Source: Marinomonas spartinae (GTDB taxonomy: Bacteria; Pseudomonadota; Gammaproteobacteria; Pseudomonadales; Marinomonadaceae). From it: a stretch of DNA of 64,000 nt. This document shows positions 16,066 to 26,700 of the stretch, one piece after another. The first letter of the stretch is position 1. Each line of letters opens with the position of its first letter. The stretch lies in contig NZ_FLOB01000002.1 of assembly GCF_900089775.1 (NCBI RefSeq), positions 558,001 to 622,000 of the forward strand. Direction: 5' to 3'. Both the position numbers and the translations under genes were made by a program. The notes beneath the pieces were generated by a model that was given only the letters and a program-made list of their open reading frames with translations, made no database searches and had not been told where the DNA came from.

Positions 16066-16881
16066 ATGCCTTGGACAAGTGAACATCTAACTTGGCTTCA
16101 CGATACTGGTGAAGTAATCGCTATTTCAACAGGTGAGAACGTCCCTGTATTTGAGTTCGCTTATAATGTGGCTAATGAAGAGACAATGTCTCACTGGGCA
16201 AGGCATTTCAGAAATCATTATTGCGCTGATGATGCAATTGAAATACTCAAGCCTGAAAGAATGACAAAGGCAGACTACCTGTTGAAAATAAAGTTCCCTC
16301 ATAAAACTGAACGCCCGGGGCCGAGTATCCGTGCAGGAGATTTTGCAGAAATATTGGTCGCTGATTATTTGGCTTTTCTTCACGATTACTATGTTCCAAG
16401 AACCCGCTACGACCGGAAGATAATTTGCAATGAGTCTTCCAAGGGCTCAGATGTTCTAGGTTTTAAGCAAAAGAATAAAAAGCCCTCCAGCAAAGACGAA
16501 TTAATAATTTATGAGGTAAAAGCGCGCCTTTCTGAGAACAATGCCAGAAATACTTTGCAAACAGCAATTGACGACAGCTCAAAGGATGAGGCTAGACTTG
16601 CGGAATCGTTAAACGGGGCAAAGCAAAGGTTATACGATCAGAAAGATTTTGCCGGAATGGGTATTGTCTCAAGATTCCAACAAAATGTTGACCACCCATA
16701 TAAAACGAAATTTGGAGCGGCAGCGGTTCTTACTGACAGCTCATGTTGTGTGGAAACTTTGGCTGAAGCTTCTACTCAGGAACATTCATCTCGAACGCAG
16801 TTAGAAATGATTGTGATAAGAGGCCCTGTATTGATGTCTTTAGTACACAGCCTATACGAGAGGGCTGCTAATGAAGCTTGA
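16066..16881 (+). CDS. hamA: HamA-like (DUF1837) nuclease of a Hachiman-type defence system
   Basis: 271 residues. The segments RAGDFAEILVADYL (about 89-102), SKGSDVLGF (125-133, D129) and IIYEVKARL (148-155, E150 and K152) are laid out as in HamA/DUF1837 proteins, giving a PD-(D/E)XK-type active site of E95-D129-E150-x-K152. HamA is the DNase effector of Hachiman, held inactive by HamB until damaged or phage DNA is sensed. The ORF overlaps hamB by 11 bases, so production is coupled. Assignment is by motif layout and partner; overall similarity cannot be scored here. Confidence 0.75.
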   Translation: MPWTSEHLTWLHDTGEVIAISTGENVPVFEFAYNVANEETMSHWARHFRNHYCADDAIEILKPERMTKADYLLKIKFPHKTERPGPSIRAGDFAEILVADYLAFLHDYYVPRTRYDRKIICNESSKGSDVLGFKQKNKKPSSKDELIIYEVKARLSENNARNTLQTAIDDSSKDEARLAESLNGAKQRLYDQKDFAGMGIVSRFQQNVDHPYKTKFGAAAVLTDSSCCVETLAEASTQEHSSRTQLEMIVIRGPVLMSLVHSLYERAANEA

Positions 16882-19800
16882 AGCGCCCTCAAAGAAAATG
16901 CTGGCAATTACGAAATCGAAAGCAAAGATGTATGAGTTTGCTATTGATGAAGCATCCCATATAGCGCTGCCTGTCGATCCACGTAAGCTATTGGTTACGA
17001 CTATTGGCATATTGGGCGACCTGTCTGCTATCGAAGCCCGTGAAGAACAACAGGTTGAAGAGGCTGATGAATATGAAGATTTAAAGTCTGAGCTTATATC
17101 CGTTGGGCAATATTTTGATGCTTTGATTCAGTCTCATCTGGCTGATGAGATGACTATTTATCTAAAGGTTATAGGCTCGGCGGCCTACTATCTAGCGAAC
17201 ATGCCTGGCAGCTCCATCGTTTTAGCCAAAAGCTTACCCTATAATACAGACTTACTCACTGACACTAATCTTGAGGGTGTTTTGATATGGATATTAAAGT
17301 CTGACTTCGATGAAGATTGGTATCGCGTAGAAAAAACCTATTTAACTCAAGCTATAGATAATGTCGGCTACGCCACTCGAAGATTTTTCAGTTTAAGCGA
17401 TAATGCCGATAACTTTAAGCAGGCAATACAGGTTTTAAGGCATGAGGTTTACGAAAAAGGTTCTGATAGAGAGCTTTTGTTTGTCGATATTATTTCTTCT
17501 ATCCTGCTAAGAAAAATCGAAAACTCTTCAATAAACTGTTTGCCGAAATATACACAAATCCCGATAGAACAATGGATAAATGTAATTACTAAGCCGAAAT
17601 TTGTTCAAGAGTTTTGGCCTGCTCAGAGGTTGCTGGGCGAGCAAGGAGTTTTGTCTGGTTTATCTGCTGTTGTGCAAATGCCCACGAGCGCGGGAAAGAC
17701 AAAATCGACAGAATTAATAATTCGAAGCTCGTTTTTGTCAGGGCGCTCTGACGTTGCCGTAATTGTAGCGCCATTCAGAGCCTTATGCAGGGAGATTACC
17801 ACTACATTTGAACAGGCGTTCGAAAGTGAAGATGTAAATATCAACGAATTGCAAGATGTTCTGGATATTTCCGATAGTGATGACGAGCTTATAAGATTTT
17901 TAACCGGACAAACTGATCAGGATGGAACAGCTACCAAGTCCATAGTTGTCACCACACCAGAGAAACTTGTTTATCTTCTGAGGCATGAACCTGCTTTAGC
18001 TGACTCAATTGGCTTGCTTATTTTTGATGAAGGGCATCAGTTTGACACTGGAAGGAGAGGTGTTACCTATGAGCTATTGATGGCCTACCTCAAATCCCGC
18101 GTAGGGGCTGATGTTCAGAAGGTTTTGATCTCTGCTGTAATGGCTAACGCAAATTCTATTGGTGAATGGCTTAATGGAGAGGCTGGTATTGAGATTCAAG
18201 GAGCTGGGTGTTTACCAACAGTAAGAAGTACAGCCTTCGCAAGTTGGCAAACTGCAATGGGTCAACTCCAATATGTCGATCAAGATCGTGAGGCTGATAG
18301 AGATTTTTTCGTTCCTAGGGTGATTGAGCAAATAAATCTTGGCAAAAAAAAGGGGGAGAAAAAAGAACGTGTATTTCCTATTAAGAACAATAATCCAAGT
18401 GTTGCCGCATATTTAGGTGTTAAGTTATGTCACCAAGGCCCAGTAGCCATTTTTTGCGGAGCAAAGAGCACAGTTACGTCAATATGTGATCTTTTAGTTG
18501 ATTACTACGATAGAGGCCTTGTTTTACCACCGCCGAGCACTTCTAGTGATCAGAGCGAATTGGACAAAATTGCGAACCTTTCCAGTTTGCATTTTGGAAA
18601 TGAGTTTATATTTACTCGCTCGATTTCACTTGGAATATTGCCGCATAGTTCCAACATTCCGAATGGCATCCGTGTTTCTGTAGAGTGGGCAATGGAATCC
18701 AATAAGTCAGTGTTGGTAGTGTGTACCTCCACTCTTGCCCAGGGGGTGAATCTTCCAATTAGGTACTTAGTTGTTTCAAGCACATTTCAAGCCGGACAAG
18801 AAATCACCACACGTGATTTCCACAATCTCATCGGGCGAGCAGGCAGAGCTGGATACCATACCGAAGGGAGTGTCATTTTTGCGGATACGGATGTCTTTGA
18901 TAAGCGCGGTAATTTTCGTGAAAGTTGGCGATGGCAAAGAGCAATGCATTTGCTTGATTTTACTAATGCAGAGGACTGCGCTAGTAGTTTGTTGAGCTTA
19001 TTCTCGCCTATTGATTTCAGATCATTAAATTTTGATGTTTTCGAATTCATCGTAGATTCTCATAATTATAGAAAAATCTGCATAGATGAGGAAATGCAAC
19101 ACACGAAAGGTATGCGTAAACAGCTCGATCATATTAACAAGCTGCAAGCTGAAATAGATTTTAAAGAAACTTTGATTGAAACAATCGAGAGTTACTTTTT
19201 ATCCTATTTAAAAGACAATCCAGATGCACCTCGAACGTTCTTTGATGAGTTGGCTCAAGGAACATTGGCTTACTTTTTGTCAGACGAAGATCAGAAACAA
19301 CAGCTACGGAAGGCATTTTCACTTATCTCAGGTAGAGTTCTTTCCGTGCCTGAAGAGAAAAGACCATTCTTCGGAAAATCATTGCTGGGGTTGAGAAATC
19401 TATTCTTAATCGAAAATTGGCTTGATGAAAATTGGGGTGAAATAGAACAAGCTCAAAGCTCAGATGAACTTCTTTTGATTTGCTGGCCTTTGCTATCTCA
19501 GCTCAATAACAACAAGGTGTTTCTCAAAATAAAGCCTGAAGACGTAATATTAGAATTTGCAAAATTATGGATTTCAGGAACTAGCTACGCTGATCTGCAT
19601 GGTTACTTGGTTCAATCAGGCGCTTATTATCAAGCAGGGTCGCAGCAAAGAGCTCTTAAAATGGACCACATAGTAGACTTGGCTGACGGTGCACTCTCTT
19701 TTGATTCTATGTTGTATGTCGGGGCAATAGCTGATGTGGCTGAGGGTAAAGGATTGGGCGACGATGTATTGGGGCTTCTTAGGAGCTTGCAAACGCGCCT

Positions 19801-20005
19801 AAAACTTGGATTGTCAAATAGCCTTGAAATGTGGCTTTACTCTCGCGGCTACGTGGATAGAGAGGTCTGTAAAAAGCTTGCTATTGCTCTTCATGATGCG
19901 GGTGTCGATTTTGATGTATTTGACTTTGGGATATTGGATACCCATCAGCAAGTTGTAAACGATTGCATCTCCAATTTTCCAAAGTATTTCAGTAGAGCTA
20001 GATAA
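16871..20005 (+). CDS. hamB: HamB-like SF2 helicase
   Basis: 1044 residues. Residues 1-240 form an N-terminal helical region. The helicase core has FWPAQRLLGEQG (Q-type motif), MPTSAGKT (Walker A, 270-277), APFRALCRE (Ia, 300-308), TTPEKL (361-366), FDEGH (II, 385-389), SAVMAN (III, 421-426), VCTSTLAQGVNLP (V, 618-629) and NLIGRAGRAG (VI, 652-661). The GRAGRAG and NLP features are Ski2/Hel308-like, as in HamB. A long helical C-terminal region of about 370 residues follows. HamB is thought to load on DNA, sense abnormal ends and release HamA. Full length, with no frameshift. Last gene of the operon. Confidence 0.8.
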   Translation: MKLEAPSKKMLAITKSKAKMYEFAIDEASHIALPVDPRKLLVTTIGILGDLSAIEAREEQQVEEADEYEDLKSELISVGQYFDALIQSHLADEMTIYLKVIGSAAYYLANMPGSSIVLAKSLPYNTDLLTDTNLEGVLIWILKSDFDEDWYRVEKTYLTQAIDNVGYATRRFFSLSDNADNFKQAIQVLRHEVYEKGSDRELLFVDIISSILLRKIENSSINCLPKYTQIPIEQWINVITKPKFVQEFWPAQRLLGEQGVLSGLSAVVQMPTSAGKTKSTELIIRSSFLSGRSDVAVIVAPFRALCREITTTFEQAFESEDVNINELQDVLDISDSDDELIRFLTGQTDQDGTATKSIVVTTPEKLVYLLRHEPALADSIGLLIFDEGHQFDTGRRGVTYELLMAYLKSRVGADVQKVLISAVMANANSIGEWLNGEAGIEIQGAGCLPTVRSTAFASWQTAMGQLQYVDQDREADRDFFVPRVIEQINLGKKKGEKKERVFPIKNNNPSVAAYLGVKLCHQGPVAIFCGAKSTVTSICDLLVDYYDRGLVLPPPSTSSDQSELDKIANLSSLHFGNEFIFTRSISLGILPHSSNIPNGIRVSVEWAMESNKSVLVVCTSTLAQGVNLPIRYLVVSSTFQAGQEITTRDFHNLIGRAGRAGYHTEGSVIFADTDVFDKRGNFRESWRWQRAMHLLDFTNAEDCASSLLSLFSPIDFRSLNFDVFEFIVDSHNYRKICIDEEMQHTKGMRKQLDHINKLQAEIDFKETLIETIESYFLSYLKDNPDAPRTFFDELAQGTLAYFLSDEDQKQQLRKAFSLISGRVLSVPEEKRPFFGKSLLGLRNLFLIENWLDENWGEIEQAQSSDELLLICWPLLSQLNNNKVFLKIKPEDVILEFAKLWISGTSYADLHGYLVQSGAYYQAGSQQRALKMDHIVDLADGALSFDSMLYVGAIADVAEGKGLGDDVLGLLRSLQTRLKLGLSNSLEMWLYSRGYVDREVCKKLAIALHDAGVDFDVFDFGILDTHQQVVNDCISNFPKYFSRAR

Positions 20006-20101
20006 AACTACTCGTTTGCTTACATGTGAAAATATATGGGGCTCCCCCTAAATGTGTTAAGTGACTTAACGTCCGCTTATAGCCAAAAGACGACACTCCA
20101 A

Positions 20102-20136
20102 GCTGCTCAGGCTGACAAACACCAATCCTGAGCAGC
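20102..20136 (+). terminator. hairpin after the defence operon
   Basis: GCTGCTCAGG (20102-20111) and CCTGAGCAGC (20127-20136) form a perfect ten-base stem with a 15-base loop. There is no T tract, so termination is uncertain. The 351-base gap to recC (20006-20356) holds no gene. Confidence 0.5.
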
Positions 20137-20356
20137 CCTAGCAGCTTAACTTACCACTCCATTTTTCGTTTTTACTTATGAGTATCATTACCCAAAGAAG
20201 CGTCCTTCAACATCCCTTCCCCTGTGTCAAACTTTGCAAAAATTGGTGTTCGCGATTTTCTGCTTTAAAGCGCGCAAGGTTGGGCGATTTTTTCTATACT
20301 GTTCGCTTCGTTGTTTGTGTTAAATGACTGTTATTTCCTGAAAAAAGGGTTTGTGC

Positions 20357-23300
20357 ATGTTCCAGCTTTACACCGGAAACCGTCTTGAAGATTTAGCGGT
20401 GCTTCTGGCGAAGATTCTCGCGCTGTCTCCCCCGGACAATCCGTTTGAGGATGAGCGTATTCTTGTGCAAAACCCTGGCATGGCCCAGTGGTTGAAGATG
20501 TTTTTAGCTGAGCAGCATAGTATCGCGGCGGGCATTGCCTTTCCTTTACCCTCTACCTTTGTTTGGCAAAGTTTTGCGCAAACCTTATCCGATATTCCCG
20601 AACAGAGTGAGTTTAATAAGCCTTTTTTGGTGTGGCGTTTGATGCGCTTGTTAGATCGACGCCTTGCTGAGGAGGAGTTTCAGGCTCTTAGTTGGTATCT
20701 CGAAGAGGACGACAGTCAAGTACGTCGTTTTCAGCTGTGTAGTAGCATTGCGGATATTTACGACCAATATTTGGTGTATCGTCCGGATTGGATCAAATCT
20801 TGGGAAGGCGGGGAAGCGCAAGATCCGAAGCTAAAAGCCATCTTTGAGCAGCAACCTTGGCAAGCGATTTTATGGCGGGATCTGGTGGCGGATGTAGCGG
20901 AGCGCGGAACGTCCTTATATCACCGTGGTAATTTGATTGAAGCTTTGGCGGAGGCGGCCAGTTCTCGCCCACGACCAGAAGACATGCCGTCGCGTATTTT
21001 TATCTTTGGTGTGTCTTCGTTGCCGCCGAATACGTTGGAGTCGCTTCGTGTGCTCGCGTCATCCGGTTGGATCGATATTCATCTCTTTCTGCAAAACCCT
21101 TGTCGTTTTTACTGGGGCGACGTGGTGGATAAACATTACATAGGTCGGGTGATTAAGCGCCAAACCCTGAAGCCTGGGTTGAGTATCGATACATTGCATT
21201 TGGAGGCCAATCCACTGCTCGCCAGTTGGGGGCGCCTTGGTCGTGATTACATCGCTCAGTTACAAGACATCGCCGATGGTGAGGTGGAAGTCTTCGAAGA
21301 TTATCAACCCTCTCAAGCGGATGAATCTGCCGAAACAAGTGGCTTATTACAATGGGTACAGCAAGATGTGTTGACCCTAGAAAACCATGGATCGAAGGAG
21401 GAGAGACAGCACGACATAACGACCGCAGATTATCGCCATGTGATTGCGTCTGACGATAACAGTGTGCGAGTTCAGGTTTGTCATAGTCCGCTGCGTGAAG
21501 TAGAAGTGCTGCATGATCAGCTATTGGATATGTTTGAAAGCGATCCGACGCTGACGCCGAAAGACATTATCGTCATGTTGCCTGACGTGAATACCTATAG
21601 TCCGTTTGTGAAGGCCGTCTTTGGTAGCGAAAAAAAGAGTGGCCATAGAAAAGGCCATGCCCAGCATATTCCTTTCGCCTTGATTGACCAGGCGGGCGGC
21701 ATGGAAAACCCCATTGTTGATGCCTATTTGTATTTGCTTGGATTAGGCGAAAGTCGCTTTACGCTTTCCGAATTAATCAGTGTGTTAGAAGTACCAGCGC
21801 TTCTGGCACGGTTTGAATTAGAAGCCCATGAGCTGGAGCGTATACGCCAATGGGCAACAGAAGTGGGCATTCGCTGGGGCTTGGATAAGCATACAGCAGA
21901 GCGTCATGATTTGCCTCGTCAGGAGTCCCACACTTGGCTGAATGGGGTGCGGCGGATGCTACTCGGCTACGCCATGGGACACGATCATATCTGGGAAAAT
22001 ACCTTAAGCTATGGCGATATTGAAGGATTAGAAGCGTCTGTTGCGGGTAAGTTGGCGGAGTTTTTAGCGGCCATTAATGAAGCACAAAGTCGATTAATGG
22101 ACTCACTCACCCCCAAAGAATGGATAGAGACCTTATATCACTTGTGCGAACGCTTCTTCTTGGTGGAAGAGGATGATGCGTTTCCTACTTTGCTTAGTAA
22201 ACAGTTAGATACACTGACATTGCAGTGGCAGCATGCCTATTTTACCGAGCGATTAGAGCAACAAGTGGTCCGTCAGGTCTTGTCCCCCATGTTGCAAGAA
22301 GCACAAGGTGGGCAACGCTTTTTGGCGGGGCGGGTGAATTTTTGTACCTTGATGCCCATGCGTTCTGTGCCATTTAAAGTCATTTGTGTATTAGGCTTGA
22401 ACGAGGGGGATTACCCCCGCAGTGTGGCGCCTATGGGGTTTGATTTGATGGTAGGAGATTATCGCAGTGGTGATCGAAGTCGTCGTGAGGACGACAAATA
22501 TCTGTTTCTTGAGGCGCTCATGTCGGCCCGTGAATGCTTTTATCTAAGTTATGTTGGGAGAAGCATTCGTGACAACAGCGAGAAAAATCCTTCTATTCTC
22601 GTGAGTGAATTATTGGAATATATGACACAAAGTTGCGTGTTTACTGGGGATGAATTATTGCCCCCCGATGAGGCACAAACGGCCTTTTTAGAAAAGCTCG
22701 TGACTGAACATCCGTTGCAGCCGTTTAACGCTCTTTATTACCATGATGGAAGCCAGCACTCACGATTTTATAGCTTTAATGAACAGTGGCTGCCCGCGTT
22801 GTTGCATCGAGCCCAAGAGAGTCAGCCTTTGTCCTTAGCGCCTTTGGCCGCACAGGAGCAACCTCGTCTTGAGTTACCATTGGAGGAGTTGTCACGTTTT
22901 ATTGCTAATCCTGCTCGATATTTTACCCAGAGACGACTCAAAGCCTTTTTAACTCTCAAAGAGGAAGAGGAATTTGAAGACGAGCCTTTTGCATTAGAAG
23001 GATTGTCGGGGTATTTGCTGCAATCCGAGATGTTAGAAGCGATGCTCAACGGTGACGAAGAAATCTTTTTTAAACGCTTACCGTTAACGGGTGTATTGCC
23101 TTATGGGGCGTTTGGACGCTTGTCTTTGGCCCATTATCGCCAACAGTGCCAGCAATTGGCTGATGTATTACGAGGTTACTCGTTAGAAGACTGTGCACCG
23201 CTTGAGGTGAATTTGCGCACGGGATCGTTTGAGCTACAAGGTTGGCTGAAATTGGCGACACCAACAACACGTTTGTCTTATCGAATTGGTGATCTAACCG

Positions 23301-23752
23301 CCAATCAGAAAATGCAAACGTGGATCGAGCATCTGGCTTTGTGCGCACAGAGCACACCAAAACAGCATCATCTGATTAACTTATCTAAAACGGGCAAAAT
23401 GACGCAATATGGCTTTATGATGCTGTCTCCCGCTGAAGCGACAGCGCATCTGAATACACTATTGGAACTATTGCAGTTAGGTTTATGTGAGCCCATACCT
23501 TTGCCTGCCAAAACAGCGGATTCTTGGTGCAAAAGTTACTGTGCCCCGAAAACGGCGGAGGACGAACAAGTCGCCTGGGAGCAAGCGGTGAAGCTTTATC
23601 AAGAAAGCAGCAGTGCGTTTACCAAGAGTGAAGTTGAAGATGCCTATTGGCAGCGTTATTTCCCTTCTTTGCTGGATCAAAAAGAACGCTTTACGCATTT
23701 GTGCGAACAGGTCTGGTTACCCATGCACCGTCATTTGGAGGGGCTGGAATGA
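20357..23752 (+). CDS. recC: exodeoxyribonuclease V subunit gamma (RecC)
   Basis: 1131 residues from the ATG at 20357 (MFQLYTGNRLEDLA); an in-frame TTG six bases earlier is less likely. The N terminus has VQNPGMAQWLK, a RecC hallmark, in an inactivated helicase-like domain. The middle includes RVNFCTLMPMRSVPFKVICVLGLNEGDYPR, and the C terminus is an inactivated nuclease fold. RecC splits the duplex and recognises Chi within RecBCD, which resects double-strand breaks and degrades foreign linear DNA. Its stop overlaps the recB start (ATGA). The order C-B-D lacks the ptrA gene found between recC and recB in E. coli. Confidence 0.95.
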   Translation: MFQLYTGNRLEDLAVLLAKILALSPPDNPFEDERILVQNPGMAQWLKMFLAEQHSIAAGIAFPLPSTFVWQSFAQTLSDIPEQSEFNKPFLVWRLMRLLDRRLAEEEFQALSWYLEEDDSQVRRFQLCSSIADIYDQYLVYRPDWIKSWEGGEAQDPKLKAIFEQQPWQAILWRDLVADVAERGTSLYHRGNLIEALAEAASSRPRPEDMPSRIFIFGVSSLPPNTLESLRVLASSGWIDIHLFLQNPCRFYWGDVVDKHYIGRVIKRQTLKPGLSIDTLHLEANPLLASWGRLGRDYIAQLQDIADGEVEVFEDYQPSQADESAETSGLLQWVQQDVLTLENHGSKEERQHDITTADYRHVIASDDNSVRVQVCHSPLREVEVLHDQLLDMFESDPTLTPKDIIVMLPDVNTYSPFVKAVFGSEKKSGHRKGHAQHIPFALIDQAGGMENPIVDAYLYLLGLGESRFTLSELISVLEVPALLARFELEAHELERIRQWATEVGIRWGLDKHTAERHDLPRQESHTWLNGVRRMLLGYAMGHDHIWENTLSYGDIEGLEASVAGKLAEFLAAINEAQSRLMDSLTPKEWIETLYHLCERFFLVEEDDAFPTLLSKQLDTLTLQWQHAYFTERLEQQVVRQVLSPMLQEAQGGQRFLAGRVNFCTLMPMRSVPFKVICVLGLNEGDYPRSVAPMGFDLMVGDYRSGDRSRREDDKYLFLEALMSARECFYLSYVGRSIRDNSEKNPSILVSELLEYMTQSCVFTGDELLPPDEAQTAFLEKLVTEHPLQPFNALYYHDGSQHSRFYSFNEQWLPALLHRAQESQPLSLAPLAAQEQPRLELPLEELSRFIANPARYFTQRRLKAFLTLKEEEEFEDEPFALEGLSGYLLQSEMLEAMLNGDEEIFFKRLPLTGVLPYGAFGRLSLAHYRQQCQQLADVLRGYSLEDCAPLEVNLRTGSFELQGWLKLATPTTRLSYRIGDLTANQKMQTWIEHLALCAQSTPKQHHLINLSKTGKMTQYGFMMLSPAEATAHLNTLLELLQLGLCEPIPLPAKTADSWCKSYCAPKTAEDEQVAWEQAVKLYQESSSAFTKSEVEDAYWQRYFPSLLDQKERFTHLCEQVWLPMHRHLEGLE

Positions 23753-26700
23753 GCGATATGCCGTCTGTACAAGCGCTAGATGCGTTGACCTTTCCTTTGT
23801 ATGGCAAGCGTTTGATCGAGGCCAGCGCAGGGACGGGGAAAACCTACACCATTGCCAATTTGTACTTACGCTTGTTGGTGCCCACCGGGCTGGAAGGGGA
23901 CTTAGTTAAGCCTCTGACGGTGGATCAAATTCTGGTGGTGACCTTTACCGAAGCGGCCACCGCCGAGTTAAAAGCGCGTATTCGTGGGCGGATTCGAACG
24001 GCCCGTAAGGCTCTGATGCAAAACGAGACAAACGATGGTTTTTTAAAAGACTGGATCGAGCAAATGAGCCCTACGTTGCAAGCCGATGCCATCGAAAAGC
24101 TGCTCTATGCTGAAAAACAAATGGATGAGGCGGCGGTCTTTACCATTCATGGCTTTTGTCAGCGTATGTTGAGCCAGAATGCTTTTGAAAGTCGCATGTT
24201 GTTTCAGCAAACCATCGAAACAGACGAGCAAGCGCCCCTTTCTATGGCGGTCAAAGATGTATGGCGCAGTGAATTTTACCCACTGGACGATGATAAGGCG
24301 GCGTTAATTAAGCCCATTTGGTCATCGCCGGATGCGTTACAAAAAGATTTATCACTATTGCAGAACCAGCCTGACGCCAAGTTGGTGTCCCCTGATTACG
24401 ATTGGCAAGGGGCTTTAGTGGCGGCCCAAGAGGCCATCGAAAGAGTACGGGGAATGTGGCGCGAACAGTCCCAAGATATTATTAATGCACTTGAAAACAG
24501 TGGTATTAAACGGACGTTTTGGCGCAAAGACCCTTCTAAAGACATTCAGGCCATGACGCAATGGGCTCATTCATCCCGTTTTGAGTTGGATAAATGTCTA
24601 GAAAAATTTGATACCCATGAACACGCGACGCGGTTAAGTAAAAATGGTTCATTGCCAGCCCATGCTTTTTTCAGCGATGTTGCGCGGTTGCGAGAAATCT
24701 TCCCAGAGTCTGGGCGGCTGAAAGCCGTGTTGCTCGCTCAGTTGTGGGAGAAAACCAAAGAGCGCATGCAGCAATGGAAGCGCACAACCCAATCGCTGAC
24801 GTTTACTGACTTACTGACCTCGTTGGATGTGGCATTAGCGCAAGATACTACGGGCAAGCTGGCCGAGCGAATTCGCCATTTGTATCCGATTGCTCTGATT
24901 GATGAGTTTCAAGATACCGACGCCGTGCAATATCGGATTTTCTCAAGTGTTTATAAAGATGCTTCGCCAGAGGATAACCGACTTGGCTTGATTATGATTG
25001 GTGATCCAAAACAGGCCATTTATGCGTTTCGGGGAGCGGATATCTATACCTATTTGTCGGCCAAAAGAAGGGTCGATAATGTGTATTCTTTGGCGACCAA
25101 TTACCGCTCGTCGGCGGCGATGATTCAAGCGGTGAATGCCTTGTTTTCCACACAAGACGAGCCGTTTCGGGTAAACGGCATTCCGTTTGTGCAAGTTCAG
25201 GATCGGGGCATTAAGGGAACCTTTATTCGACAAGGCCAATCTCAAGCGGCGTTGCAATTTTTATATCAACCAAGTGATGAACCAGTATCCAGCGCGCAAT
25301 ATCGTACCATTATGGCGGAATCCTGCGCGGCCCATTTGCATGGGTTGTTGCTTGAAGGGCAAAGTCAGCAAACACGGATTGGTGACCAAGGGCTACGACC
25401 AAAAGATGTGGCGCTTTTGGTGACGAATTTTAATCAAGCCAATGCCTTGAAAGAAGCGTTGCGCCGTCGGGGTATCCCTAGTGTTTATCTAAGTGATAAA
25501 GGCTCGGTGTTTGATACCGTGGAAGCGCGGGAGCTATTGATCGTGCTAACGGCGATACTTTCCAATGGACAAGAAATAAAAATGCGCTCGGCTTTGGCGA
25601 CGGGCCTGGTTCGTTGGAGTTTAGAGGCGTTGGATACTCTGAATCACGACGATGTGGTGTACGAAAAGTGGGTGCAATCTTTTCAAGCGTATTTAGAGAT
25701 TTGGGATAAGCAAGGGTTGCTGCCGATGTTGCGAGAGTTTATGCAAGACGTGGATCTCGCGCCGACCATGCTGGAGCAAGTGGGAGGCGAGCGACGTTTA
25801 ACGGACTTTTTGCATCTGACGGAAAAACTGCAACAAAAATCCCTCGAACTGGATTCCAAAGAAGGGGTACTGCGTTATTTGCGTCTGTCGATTCAAAACC
25901 CGAACGGGGACAGCGATGAGCAGAAAATTCGCCTTGAAACCGATGCGGAGCTGGTGCGTATTGTCACCATTCATAAGAGTAAGGGCTTGGAATATCCGAT
26001 TGTCTATTTGCCTTTTGCATTAACGCCATTTCAAGACAGAGGCAAGTCAGCGCTCTACCACGATGATCAGCAACAATTGTGGATTTCCATTGATCCTGAT
26101 GAAGAGGAAAGCGAGCGTCATAAAGACGAGTTGTATGCGGCTGAGATTCGTTTGGCCTATGTGGCGCTTACGCGATCTAAAGAAGCGTGTTTTATTGGGG
26201 CAATGGAGGTCGGTAAGGGCGCGACTCAAAAGCGAGAAGCAATTTGCGATGTGCATTTGAGCGGTGTCGGAGCCTTACTGTGTGAGGGGGAGCCGTTGGC
26301 GGCGGGGGATTTGCGATTGACCCTAGAGCGCTTATGCACAAGCTTCTCTCAAGAATCCCAAGAAGATCAAGGGAGCCAAACAGATCAAGCGCAAATGGCC
26401 CTAGTGACTTTACCGGATGACGCGCCGGAATTGCCGCGCTTTGAAATGCTTCAAGCGGAGGTTAGTGGCCCCCATGCCCGTGAGTTTCGTGGTCGCATTG
26501 AGCGTGATTGGTGGGTGGGCAGTTACTCTTCCTTGGTGGTGGAGGCAAAAGAGCAGCACGATGAAAGCCTACCCGGTTTGGATGAAATGGCTCGCTTAAG
26601 CGATGTATTTGAAGAGGATTTACTCATTGCCGATGAGCCAGTTGAACCTGTGCAAAACCGCTTTAGTTTTCCCCGTGGTGCCCAACCAGGAACTTTTTTA

